Of a DNA stretch of 64,000 nt, positions 31,201 to 44,506 are shown piece by piece. The translations under genes and the position numbers were made by a program. The stretch covers positions 1 through 64,000 of the forward strand of contig JAIXMO010000027.1 in assembly GCA_025677825.1 (NCBI GenBank). The letters are read 5' to 3'. Numbering within the stretch: the first letter of the stretch is position 1; the number at the start of each line of letters is the position of its first letter. The notes below the pieces were generated by a model, which ran no database searches, was not told the DNA's origin, and saw nothing but the letters and a program-made list of their open reading frames with translations. This stretch comes from Helicostylum pulchrum (Eukaryota; Mucoromycota; Mucoromycetes; Mucorales; Mucoraceae).

Positions 31201-32757
31201 TTAATAAAGAACACGCGTTTGGATATTGGCACGAGTGGCAAAAATAGCGTTATAAAGACCCTTGATGTCAGTTACATCGGCAATATCGGCCATAACATAT
31301 GCAATATCACCTTTAGAATCAGAATATTGTTTCTCGACGTTGTGATCAGCGAAAATTTCATTAATTTCCTTAATAATATAAAAAAAAACTTTTTAGCATG
31401 CTTGGTTTATCTGTAGGTTAGGCTCGCCTTTGCTTACCCTAAGTACACCAGGGATATTTTGGTGGATATAAAGTACGCGAACAGTATTCTTATCATCTTC
31501 ACGAATAGCACGGATATCAATCTCAGGGAAGTTAACAGCATTAAGAGAAGTACCATCGTTAATATACTTTGTTAAAGATTGAGAGACCTCAAGACCAATC
31601 ATACTTTGAGCTTCTTCAGTAGAACCACCAATATGAGGTGTCAAAATCAAGTTGGGACAAGCTAATAATTCGGGGTAGTAGTCAAAGTTGGGACCATTGG
31701 AAGCGGGTTCTTTAGGAAAAACATCAATAGCAGCACCAGCAAGATGACCGGATTGAAGACCCTTGGTAAGAGCGGGAATTTGAACAACTGTTCCACGAGC
31801 ATTATTAAGTAAATAAGCCCCCTTCTTCATTTGTTGAATTTCGTGATCGCCAATTAAATTTCTGGTATCCTCAGTTTCAGGAACATGTAATGAAATATAA
31901 TCAGAGATAGCTAAAAGTTCATCCAAGGTCTCGACAGGTTTGGCTTGACCAAGAGGCATAATTTGAAGCACATCATAAAAGTAAACAGTCATACCCATTG
32001 CTTCAGCTAAAACAGATAATTGGGCGCCAATATGACCATAACCAACAATACCTAAGATTTTACCACGAATTTCGTAACATGCTTTGGAAACTTTGTTCCA
32101 AACACCATTATGCATTTCAGTATTACGATCACCCAACTGACGAGCAAGCATAATAATTTCGCCAATCACAAGTTCAGCAACTGAACGAGAGTTACTGAAA
32201 GGAGAATTAAAAACGGCAACACCTTGCTTGGCAGCAGCTTTAAGGTCGACTTGGTTGGTACCAATACAGAAACATCCAACGGCTAATAAATGTTTGGCTT
32301 CTTTAAGAACTTCTTTGGTAAGCTTGGTCTTGGAACGAATACCAATCACATGAACGTCTCGGATCTTTTCGATTAATTCCTCACCAGCAAGTGCTTTGGA
32401 AATAGTCTCGACCTTTTTGGAAATAAAGAGGAGATTAGATACGTTTGATTGCATTATATAGATTTTCACATGTAGAGTTGAAAGAATTCTTCTACACTTT
32501 TTTTTTTATAAAATTTTTTTTTTTTTTACCTGATAACCTTGTTTTTTGAAGGCTTTGACAGCAGTTTCGTTAATGTTTTCTAATAATAAGATTTTAACTT
32601 CGCTGGTGTTAAAAGGACGGAGCACCTTGGCTTTAGGTTGACAGAAAGAACCAGAGCGAGTACGCTTATTATCTTCAGTATCGTTTGTACCATCTGTAGT
32701 GGCAACAGGAGGTTGAAGAGTGTTAGTCTTTACCAAATCTTTTTTAGCGTTAACCAT
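31201..32757 (-). CDS. SER33: D-3-phosphoglycerate dehydrogenase
   Basis: Catalyses the NAD-dependent first step of serine synthesis, 3-phosphoglycerate to 3-phosphohydroxypyruvate, in the cytosol. Three exons: 32530-32757, 31438-32412 and 31201-31368, giving 456 aa (yeast Ser3/Ser33 are 469). Exon 1 is a Ser/Thr-rich extension typical of fungal enzymes, then VKILLLENINETAVKAFKKQGY. Exon 2 has IGIRSKTKLTKEVL, VFNSPFSNSRSVAELVIGEI, the Rossmann GIVGYGHIGAQL, the catalytic Arg in NNARGTVV, the Glu in VFPKEPASN, and His in LTPHIGGST. Exon 3 is a short ACT domain (EINEIFADHNVEKQYSDSKGDIAY...ATRANIQTRVLY), the serine feedback site. Only the last exon is needed to complete ACT. The upstream region carries a decamer shared with MET3. 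Confidence 0.96.
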
Positions 32758-32948
32758 TTTTTATTTTTTTAAAGTAATTTTTTTTTATATACAAATATAA
32801 AAAAAAAAGAGAAAGAGAGAAAATATGTATCACAAATTTAATTCGAAAAAAAAAGGGACTTTGGTTTTTATTTATATGTGTCTGCTTAAGGTTGCAGTTT
32901 TATTTTTTAAAAAAACATTTTCCGGGTCACTGTATGCTTGAAAAAGGA

Positions 32949-33056
32949 AGAGTCATTTTCAGTCTCAGATTAGATCAATCTTGGTGATCATGGCGCAATA
33001 AACTGCCTTAAGAGTCATTTTCAGTCTCAGATTTAGATCTTCTTGGTGATTATCGC
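32949..33056. repeat. Imperfect 61-bp tandem duplication
   Basis: AAGAGTCATTTTCAGTCTCAG is followed by a near-identical arm at 33010. The units continue alike (TTAGATC..TCTTGGTGAT.AT.GCG), then diverge. The first unit ends in ATGGCGCAAT; in the second this part is mutated. Confidence 0.8.
32990..32999. promoter_or_regulatory. Candidate CYS3-type bZIP site upstream of phosphoglycerate dehydrogenase
   Basis: ATGGCGCAAT, 9 of 10 matches to the Neurospora Cys-3 consensus ATGRYRYCAT, 233 bp upstream of the start codon. The identical decamer occurs upstream of MET3. Confidence 0.4.
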
Positions 33057-36000
33057 GTTCGCTTCCAATTTGCTCAGGCCCAAAACGTTCAATTTTTTAA
33101 TTTCGTAGTCTTCTCCCCCCAGATTTCGCTTAGCTTTTGCAAGACTTTCCCCCCTTGGACAATTCTTTGTTAGAGTGCTTTAATTTTGATAGAATAATAC
33201 CCGTCTTTCAGGCTTTTAATTATTTGTTGCACATACATCTGTATATAATTTTTTGGCGTATTTTCTGAAAGAACAATGTAAAAAAAGGTACGGAAATATG
33301 CTGTAAAAGAGCTTTAATTTTCTTCAAAATAAGCTGCAGGATACATAGAATATTTATAAATCCGCAGACATATTGAAATTAGAATTAGCTTCCTCTTAAG
33401 AATTGGGGGGGGGGGGGAGAGAGACAACGCTATGGCTTATTGAAAAAAGAGATATATGCTGACTTTATATTATTTATTCTCTTGTGTATGTGTCTGACTC
33501 ACTTTTAGCGATAAGAAAAGAGGAAAAAAAAAGGCACATTACCATTGAATAGTTCAGACAGATTATTATATTTGTTTATTTTATTTTTTATAGGATATGT
33601 AAGATTATGTACATTAAAAAAAGAAGATATGACACATATTCTCTACAGCTTATAGCTCTTCGCTACTAATATGGTGTTACTTTAGATAAGTAAAAGATAA
33701 GCGATCATTGTTATTGGCAGCTCTCATCTATTAAATCAAAGACGTAAGTTTCTCCCAAATGTTGACATGTCGGCGGGCCAAGGCTTTTATATATCCGGAT
33801 TACGATTGAGTCATAATTTAATTACAAATCAATCTCTTTTCCTTTTCACTTGCCGTAACTCTTCTTTTTTGCACGGCGAAAAAAGTGTTTGTAAAAAATA
33901 GGATTGCCCAGAATTTTTTTTTCTGTATACTCTGAGATTTAAAATAAACGAATACTTTTCGAACAAGTACTAAGTTCCATGGAAGAGAGGAGTTTTTTTT
34001 TTTTGGGGAACATAGTCAAGGCCAGAAAAAAAAATAGCTTATTATGCATAAATAGTGAATTTACTTTGGATTTTATTTTATCCTCTTTTCCTGAGATACT
34101 ATTTAATAAACACACAAAGATCAAGTCCAGTATATATTTTTTTATAGATAGGACACTTCCGAATTAGTTCACATCTATTTTTTTTACATAATATTTAAGC
34201 TCGCTTAAGCCCGGTACTATTTCAAGATAATTACCTCTAGTATACTTCTAGTTATACTACATCAGCCTACGCTTTTATATCGATTTTCGGCATTTAATAT
34301 TTAAAGAAAATAGTTGAGATGAAATTATAAGTCGCTGAAAGCTAGCAAAATAACATTATTGCTTTAGGTGAAAAACATTAATATTCAGAGCGATGCTAGG
34401 GCCGAGATAGTTACCCTTCGCTAAAGGTAATTGCGCTGTCAAAAATAACAATGCACATAACCTTTATTTCGAATATAATATCGTTGCTTAGCCATACAAA
34501 TCATATGACTTTACTTAAAAAATGCATTACCATTGCCTAGCAGTGAACATCATATTATTTATAGAATACGCATACTTATTGACTTGGAAAATTTTACTGC
34601 AAGGTTCTTGAACTCTACCCCACTCCTCTCTTTAACGAAGAAAAAAAAAGGGGGAACAAATAGGCGGAAGCTTAAAATACTAATTATTACACGTAATTAA
34701 GATTTTCAGGTTGTGTACGTACACAAAAGAAGTCCTCATTTATAATCACAAATAGTGTATGTGTGTACGAAAATACAAGAAATTATTTATTTTTGGAAAA
34801 TTTTCGAGCTTAAATAAAGAAGTCCCTCTTTCTTTCTTTCGAATACGTATAAGTATGATTTGATTTTTTTTTAGAAATAAGAAATCATATCTTCCAGTAA
34901 TATATAGTGCTGTGTAATGCTTTTTCTTTAGAATTGCTAGAATAATACTTCGTGTTTTCTAAACTCTTGAAGTTATTATAATGGCGCCTTTCAACCAGTA
35001 GTCTATTTAGTACATTTTAAACAGTTAAATATATATAAATATATCACGGGATAATATGTATCGTATTGAACATATAGATACGAGGCGCATATCGTAGGCG
35101 AATATAAATTATAAATTAGTATGCATTTCTTGCATTGCATTACAGGAAAAAAAGTTACACATGTAGACACTTTTTTTGACATATTAGGCTTTGGTAGTCT
35201 ATTATTGTCATAAGTAATTTGATTACCTAAGCAAACGGGAACCAAACAAGATACGTACGACTTATCATTGAGTTGAATCCCGAAAATATAATTTCGGGTA
35301 TAACGCGAAAATGAAATAGATCATCCTTCACTAACTATATATATTTGAGGGGAGAAATTACTCTATTTTTAAATTCGATAACAGTATGAAACTCCTAGAA
35401 AATTTGTGATTGAAAATTTCTAGAAATCGCATTGTCTTATCACGTAGTTATTAACAAAAATAGATCATTTAAAACTAAATATGTACATATTCTCTGTTTG
35501 GTACTTTTTTTTTAAAAAAAAATTAGTTGCAAGTTATATTAAATCTTTATTAGGGAAGTTTCATCGTTTATTGCTTGACGGTATTTCTTTACAGTTATAT
35601 AGAGATAAATAAAATGCACTGGTGGGCTTTTAATCAACCTTCAGGACAGAACTAGTCTAGTATAGGAAATGAGCTGAATGACATATCAAAGGGAAAAAAC
35701 CCGAGTTCTTCAAGATAATTCTATCAAGCAGTAGCATATGTTAAAGCATTGACTCCCTCTCTCTCACTTATATTAGGTCTCGGCTCCGTTTATAATTATA
35801 ACTTTTTTTTAGTTCGTATAACACAAATCAATTTTTTTTAGCGTATATTAAATATACAACATTAAATCAGAATTCTATTTTTTTTTTTCAACAATGCAAT
35901 TGCTTTTAGTCATTATTTTTTTCAACAAATTCTTTATTGACATTGATGTTTTGATTCATTAATTTTTTATTACCACGGTCATTTTTAAAAATAATTTATT

Positions 36001-37545
36001 ATGGAAGTAGTATACATATACTTAATACTCTTTTAGATCATATATTATGCGAGTACGATTATCAGATCATTGTACCTGTATACAAGACTACGTTTTTAAT
36101 AAGCGACAAGCATTTAATCTACGAAATCTAGAAGGGAAAAAAAGAAGAAAAAAAGATCGAAAAGTATGTAATAATTAAGAGCCTGGACATCGAATATGTT
36201 AACTTTCCCATTTGTTTTTGTAATCACTTTCTTTATATTATAAGTAAAAACTCAATTGATCTCGTTTTAATAAAAAGGATTTGAGTATATATAAAACGTA
36301 GTTGTGTAAAAATAAAAAAATAAAAGTATATACAAAAAAAAAAATAGATGTTGTTCTCGCACACACGAGGTTGTATTAATTGAATGATTGGACCCAAGAT
36401 ATATCCGCGACGTATGTGAAGAGTAAGACGGTGTTGAATCAGTAACACGTTTAAACTCAAGCTTACTGATGATAAATCGACCCAGGCCAAGATATTTCAC
36501 ATAAGTTTACACAAAAAATAAAAAATCAGGTGGTCAAGGTTCGGGAAACGTAATAGTTGTGTTATTCGTGAAACGATGGAAAGTAGGATTTTTTTTTTTT
36601 TTTTTTTTTTTTTTGACAGCGATACTTTCTGTTCATCTAAGACATTAAAACTTTCCTATTTAATCCCAGAGGATCCAATCATTGTATTTACGATTAGACA
36701 TTGGGAACACAATGTTAAAACTAACGAACATCTATTTCCCCATCTATTTTTTATCTAGTCAATTGAAACGTTCTGCATGTGAGTTTTTTTTTAAAAAAGT
36801 AAAATAACCTTGTTTGATAAACATTTAGTCGAATTAATATACTATATTTATTGTTCTTTCTGTAACATATTCCATATAGAAAGGGTAACACGATTATTAA
36901 TCTATTTTGAATCGAGTTGCTGGATGTTAAAGCGATAGTTATCTTTCATTTCATATATTAAAGAAATGGGGAAAATTAATTACATTTCGAGTATCACATG
37001 AAAAATACTTTTATGGCAAAAAAAGGTGCACAGGTGAACTTTTTGTAGTAAACGTTACCTATTTATGTACATTATAACCCAGATTATTTTTTTTCGCTTC
37101 AAACTAAAATTGAAAGGAAAAAATGGGAACGAAAAAAAAACAGCGTAGCGACTTTATTGTGTCGTTGTGTAATCAAAAATAGGTTGCATGAGCGTGGCAA
37201 ATAGGTTAGGTTAGAATACGGAAATAATTGACTAAAAACGGGATTTTAAGATTTTTTTCTTACAACCTGGAATCGAATGATAATTGGATATAAGATCTTC
37301 ACAACCGTCGTAATTTATAACTCTGATTTGATTTTTTCTTTTCTTCTTTCTCTATACTTTTCTTTTTATTTCTTATTTATTATCTTTAAAGATTATATAT
37401 TTTTTTCTTCCAGTTTTTGTGTTTGTAAAACAAAGTTACTGAATTTAGTTCTTATTTTGCAAAAAACTATTTTTCTATAAAATCCCGGAAGACTGTCATA
37501 ATTTTAATTATTTTTTCGTAAAAAGCACGCCAGTACTGAAACGAA

Positions 37546-40443
37546 ATGGATATATCGGATAAGAGGTCAATTCCACCATCGAAGAATAGAGGGAATAAGA
37601 GATTAAAAGTAGGAAGAGCGTGTTATACATGTCGTGCCAAGAAAATAAAGGTAAAGAATTAGTTTTTTTTTAATTTTTTTTCTATTTTTTTTTTTTATTA
37701 TTTTACGTCCCCCTTCAATTAGTATTAATAATTATTTTTTTTTCAGTGTGACGGATTGAGACCTTGCATGCAGGTACTTGACTATTATATATTAAGTGTT
37801 TAAAGCAATTGTATTAACTTAATCATTTTTATTTTTTTCAGTGTAAAGGTAAAAAAAAAAACTTTAAGCCAACAACTTTTTAGAACGATTCTTTTTTCTC
37901 CTTTTATCTAACGCTTATTATTATTTCCAATTACAGCTCGGCATCGCCCGTGCTCCTTTTACAAAGATGGTACCCTAGAAACAGACCCGGATCACCTAAA
38001 TGAAACAAAAGAGAAGCCTGATAAAAACAAACGAAACGAAGATGTCGATTTATCTGATCACAATCAAGCTACTCCAGCCTCGCATGTACCGACTCCCACC
38101 ACTACACTACTACCAAATAGTGAACACTCGGATAATACAGTACTCTTTGCAGAGACTTCGACTGTAAACCACAACAAGTTAAAAAGAAGAGGTCCGCTTA
38201 TGGAATCACGTATTAGTAATACATTAGGTACTCTTGGCGAAAGTATGAGAAAAATGTCCAACAAAACAAGTAATCGACTAGCCGATAAATTATTAAATTC
38301 TTCAGAAACTTATGGAAACTTTATTATGTGGATGCCAGAACCATCTTTACCTAGTAGATACTCCGGTTCGATCGAAATGCCTTCTCGCGAAATACAATTA
38401 GCTCTTATTGATCAATATTTTAACGAAAGACATGAAAGTATTGGTATGATGATCAAGTATCACTTTTACGAACAGTTGGAGTCGAAAGGTTTATTAATAA
38501 CCCCTCTTTTACTTAATGTAATTTATGCACACGCTTCTCGTTTTGTCAATATTCCCGGATGCCCTAAAACAGAAGTCTTTTATCATCGCGCCAGAAGATT
38601 AGTCGATGATTTCATGGACGTACCTCGTGTGAGTACAGTAGTAGCGTTGTACCTACTTAGTTTATACGAACCAAACCCTGCTATATATCGTCCGGGTTCT
38701 TATCACTGTCGTCAATGGCAATACTCTGGTATGTCTTGTCGTATGAGTCTTGAACTCGGTTTATATGATGATACCAACATTCACAGTAGTCTTTTACCAG
38801 TCGAAATAGAACTACGACGTCGAGTCTTTTGGGGTACTTACGATCTAGATAAACTCCAAAGTGCAGGTTGGGAAAGACCATGGACAATCACACACGATTT
38901 TATTCGAACCAAACCAACAAGTGGTTTACCTGAAGAAACAGAAGAAGACGCCAAGGTATTGGAAGTATTTAACGCTAGAATAGAATTTGTAAAAGTAATG
39001 GAAAAAGATTTAGTCTTGTTTAACGCGGCTCGAGCATTTCACTATGGTAATAACGGTAATGACCGATTCTTATGTATTCGAAAAGAGAGCCTGACAGAGG
39101 ATTTAAACGATAGCTATGTTGTTCACCAGAAATTTTTACAAAACTTGAAGCCAGATTTACAATGGACACCTACCTCCGTTAACTCGATCAAAGATATTTT
39201 GGACTTACCTGCTCCGCGACCTATGGTTGCTCATTTACACACGTATTATAATACAATCACTTTAGCACTATTAGAAAAGCTTCCAACCAACTCAGTCACC
39301 AGATTCCAATCTCGTGTTACTGCGACATGTATGACTCAATTGGCTTATCATCTCTGTCAAACTCCATCTTATGTGATAAAATTCGATTACATCGCTCACG
39401 TTTTAATTAGCGCCATTAAAGTGCATGTTCGCTACTTGGATGACCCTGACGTAAACTTGGTTCAGCAGGCCTGGCTTTTATTCGATCGATCAATTTGGTG
39501 TGTACAACTCATCAATAGCTATGCGGTGATTCCAAATAGCTTAAAATTTTTACAACAGGTTCAAAACATTTATGGGTTACATATTTCTGATACAAATCAA
39601 AGCAGTTCCGAATCTCCGTCACCTAAACATGGTCAAAGAACAATAACTCAAGAAAATTTATTACCTTCGTTACAGCGGCAAACTGCAACCATGGCAATAA
39701 ATACTGAACCAACTGCCAGTGGCGGTAACCAAGGTGTTATTAATTCTGTTCGATTTCCTGATGATATTAATCAAATGTTAACAGATTGGTCATCATCTCC
39801 TACTAGTACAGGTGCAACCAATGACCGACGAACCAACACAATTCGGTTAGAAACCAGTAGTAGTAATAATATGGTTTACCTAAACTCTCACAACTCACAT
39901 ATGAACACCCACTATCCTTCTTTCAATTCAACTATGCCAAGAAATCCTTCACATCAAATTTATCCTCAGCCTTCCTCTAATACATTTTCCGATAATACAC
40001 AATCAGTAATGTCATCCGTACCTAAATACCAACAACAGCATATCTGGAATTCCGATAGCCAATTTAATGCAGACGGCGAAAACAATAATGATATTTTACC
40101 GTACAATGCTAAGGAAATTGTTGTTCCCAGCCAATTAAATGAAGGCAATGCAATACAGGATAACAATGCGACAATGTATCAGACTACAACTAATAGATTT
40201 GTAGGTACCGATGAATCATCTGTATGGCCACAACAAAATACCAATTCTTCTGATATAGAAACTACTGAAACAGGTAACAAAAAAATTATGTAAATAGAAA
40301 AAAAAGGTCCAGAAAAAAATATTTACTGACATATTTTCCGTATAGTTCCAGATGGTGATACAAACATGAGACGAGGCCTGGGAATTTACATGTCTTCCCG
40401 CCAACATTATGAAGATATGATTAAAAGGCCGTCAACACAATAG
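37546..40443 (+). CDS. Zn(II)2Cys6 transcription factor with fungal_trans domain
   Basis: Five inferred exons: 37546-37650, 37747-37773, 37842-37848, 37937-40273 and 40346-40443, giving 857 aa. The zinc cluster CYTCRAKKIKCDGLRPCMQC.. has Cys at 26, 29, 36, 42, 45 and 52, the canonical C-x2-C-x6-C-x5-C-x2-C-x6-C spacing. It is split across four exons, two of only 27 and 7 nt. The fungal-specific middle homology region spans roughly residues 175-400 (YHFYEQLESKGLLITPLLLNVIYAHASRF, VALYLLSLYEPNP, CRMSLELGLYDD, RRRVFWGTYDLDKL). The C-terminal third is Asn/Ser/Gln-rich. The last exon adds VPDGDTNMRRGLGIYMSSRQHY; without that splice the protein ends at GNKKIM (40293). Nuclear activator or repressor of unknown targets. 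Confidence 0.9.
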
Positions 40444-40714
40444 AAGACTATGAGCTCTTTACTACTTTTTTTTATAACCCAAATATGTATGTAAAATCCT
40501 TTATGATCCGATAACAAAGTTAATATAAAATATAAATAAAAAAATGTTGATAATATTTATTAAGTTCTTTTTCTTTTTTCTTTTATTTAAAAAAATACAA
40601 AAAATAAGGGGTGGCCTTCTTTTTTTTTTCTGCAAGAGATAATTCTAATATATGTAATGGGGTAGGTTTGCTAATGGTAATGATAGAAAAAGAAAGGGAG
40701 ATAGAGAGAGAAAA
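40444..40714. other. Short convergent spacer
   Basis: 271 bp of A/T-rich 3' flank between the Zn2Cys6 gene and MET3. No gene. Confidence 0.6.
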
Positions 40715-43131
<2,417 letters not shown>

Positions 43132-44025
43132 ATGGAACAACAAGTTATGTCTGCAGCACTTCCTATGCTAATCATCGGTTTGGGATGGACTGGTCAGTTT
43201 TTAGCAGAACTTATGATCGCTTTGCAAATAAACTATGCAGCCACAACAAGAGACGGTAGAAATAATACAATTGCTTGGTCTTTGCCTGGAAACTGTAGTC
43301 AAACAATAGACGTGTCAAATTTACCTTTTGCGCGTACTGTACTTGTCACTTTCCCGGTTATGCAAGGAGAGTGTATGACAGCTCTTATAGAGGCTTATCG
43401 ATTACAACATAAACAAGCTTCTCAGTGGATTTTACTTTCTTCAACTCGTCCATTTGTTGGAAATCCCGCTAATAGACATACTCCTTTGGATAGATCCAAG
43501 GATACAGGACGTATGGCAGCAGAAGATATTGTTATACAACGCGGAGGAACAGTACTTCATCTTAGTGGGTTATGGGGAGGCGAAAGGTAAATAGTATATA
43601 CGCATAAAAAAATATAACGCTCTTATTGTATATATGTTAGACAACCAAAGAACTGGGTGCCTCGATTTCCTACTACCGAAGCAATTCGTAACAAGTTATT
43701 AAACCGCCAACTTCATTTAATTCATGGTAAAGATGTAGCACGGGCTATTTTAGCAGTACATGATCAATTCAAACGGGGAGAACGTTGGGTAATTACAGAT
43801 AATACGTGTTATGATTGGATTCGATTGTTTTTGAAGTGGGGAAGTAAAGAACAAATTGAGATTGCAAGAGATTTGGCTCAGAATGATAAAGAATGTCATC
43901 AAGCCTTGGGTGAAGGAACTTTAGAAGATATTATTCGATGTGGTGGTGTTAAGCCAAGGTTGGATTCAACTGAGTTTTGGGAAACTTTTCAATTACAGCC
44001 TACAGAATATTTGAAAATTGAATAA
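43132..44025 (+). CDS. NAD(P)-binding epimerase-like protein (atypical SDR)
   Basis: Two exons, 43132-43586 and 43641-44025, 279 aa. The N-terminus MLIIGLGWTGQFLAELM is a Rossmann GxGxxG variant. Further landmarks are ILLSSTRPFVGN (Ser of an SDR-like centre), HTPLDRS, GRMAAEDIVIQRGGTVLHLSGLWGGER, then after the intron NWVPRFP, LIHGKDVARAILAVHDQF and WVITDNTCYDWIRLF. This layout matches bacterial YeeZ/NAD-dependent epimerase-like proteins and their fungal relatives. The usual Tyr-x3-Lys is not obvious, so catalysis is uncertain. Predicted soluble. It shares a divergent promoter with MET3. Confidence 0.8.
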
Positions 44026-44506
44026 AAAAAAGAGGCTTAAACGAAAAAAGAAGTACATTGGGAAAGTGTCCAAGGAGCAAAATGGGGGGAAGGGGGGTGT
44101 TTCTGTATATCAGTTTTGGCTTATAAAAGAGAACTGTTTTTTTTGTTTGTTGTTTATTATTAACAATGATGTCTTTTTTTTATTTCCGCTGAAAGTAGGG
44201 AGAGAAATATAGATCATTTACCACAATAAGTAATTTCTTATTAACAGAATTAGCACTTGTTAATTACGATTTCTGTAAAAGCGGCGTCCTAATAACAAAA
44301 ATACCCCCAAAGTTTCATCTACAAAGCCTAAAACTTTAATGCGTTGGATATGGCAAGAGGAAAAGACAGAGAAAGATAGAGGAGTCCAAGAAAAACAGAT
44401 ATTCCCTTTTCCTTTTCCTTTCCTTTTCGTTTCCTTTTTCTTTTCCCTTTTCTTTTTTTTTTCTTTACTTTTTTTTTTACTTTTTCCAAGAATAAAAAAA
44501 AGAATT
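44026..44506. other. Intergenic
   Basis: Spacer with a long CTTTTC pyrimidine stretch at 44404-44490 in front of the RRM/Pumilio gene start, probably its leader. No gene. Confidence 0.6.

Larger units (their letters stand above)
32758..37545. other. Large gene-free region (4.8 kb)
   Basis: Divergent upstream region of phosphoglycerate dehydrogenase and the Zn2Cys6 factor. Contains an imperfect 61-bp tandem duplication (32949-33056), a G13 run at 33405-33417 and a long T run at 36591-36614. I scanned for coding exons, tRNAs and copies of the palindromic repeat and saw none. It may hold long regulatory sequence or a ncRNA that cannot be recognised by eye. Confidence 0.5.
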
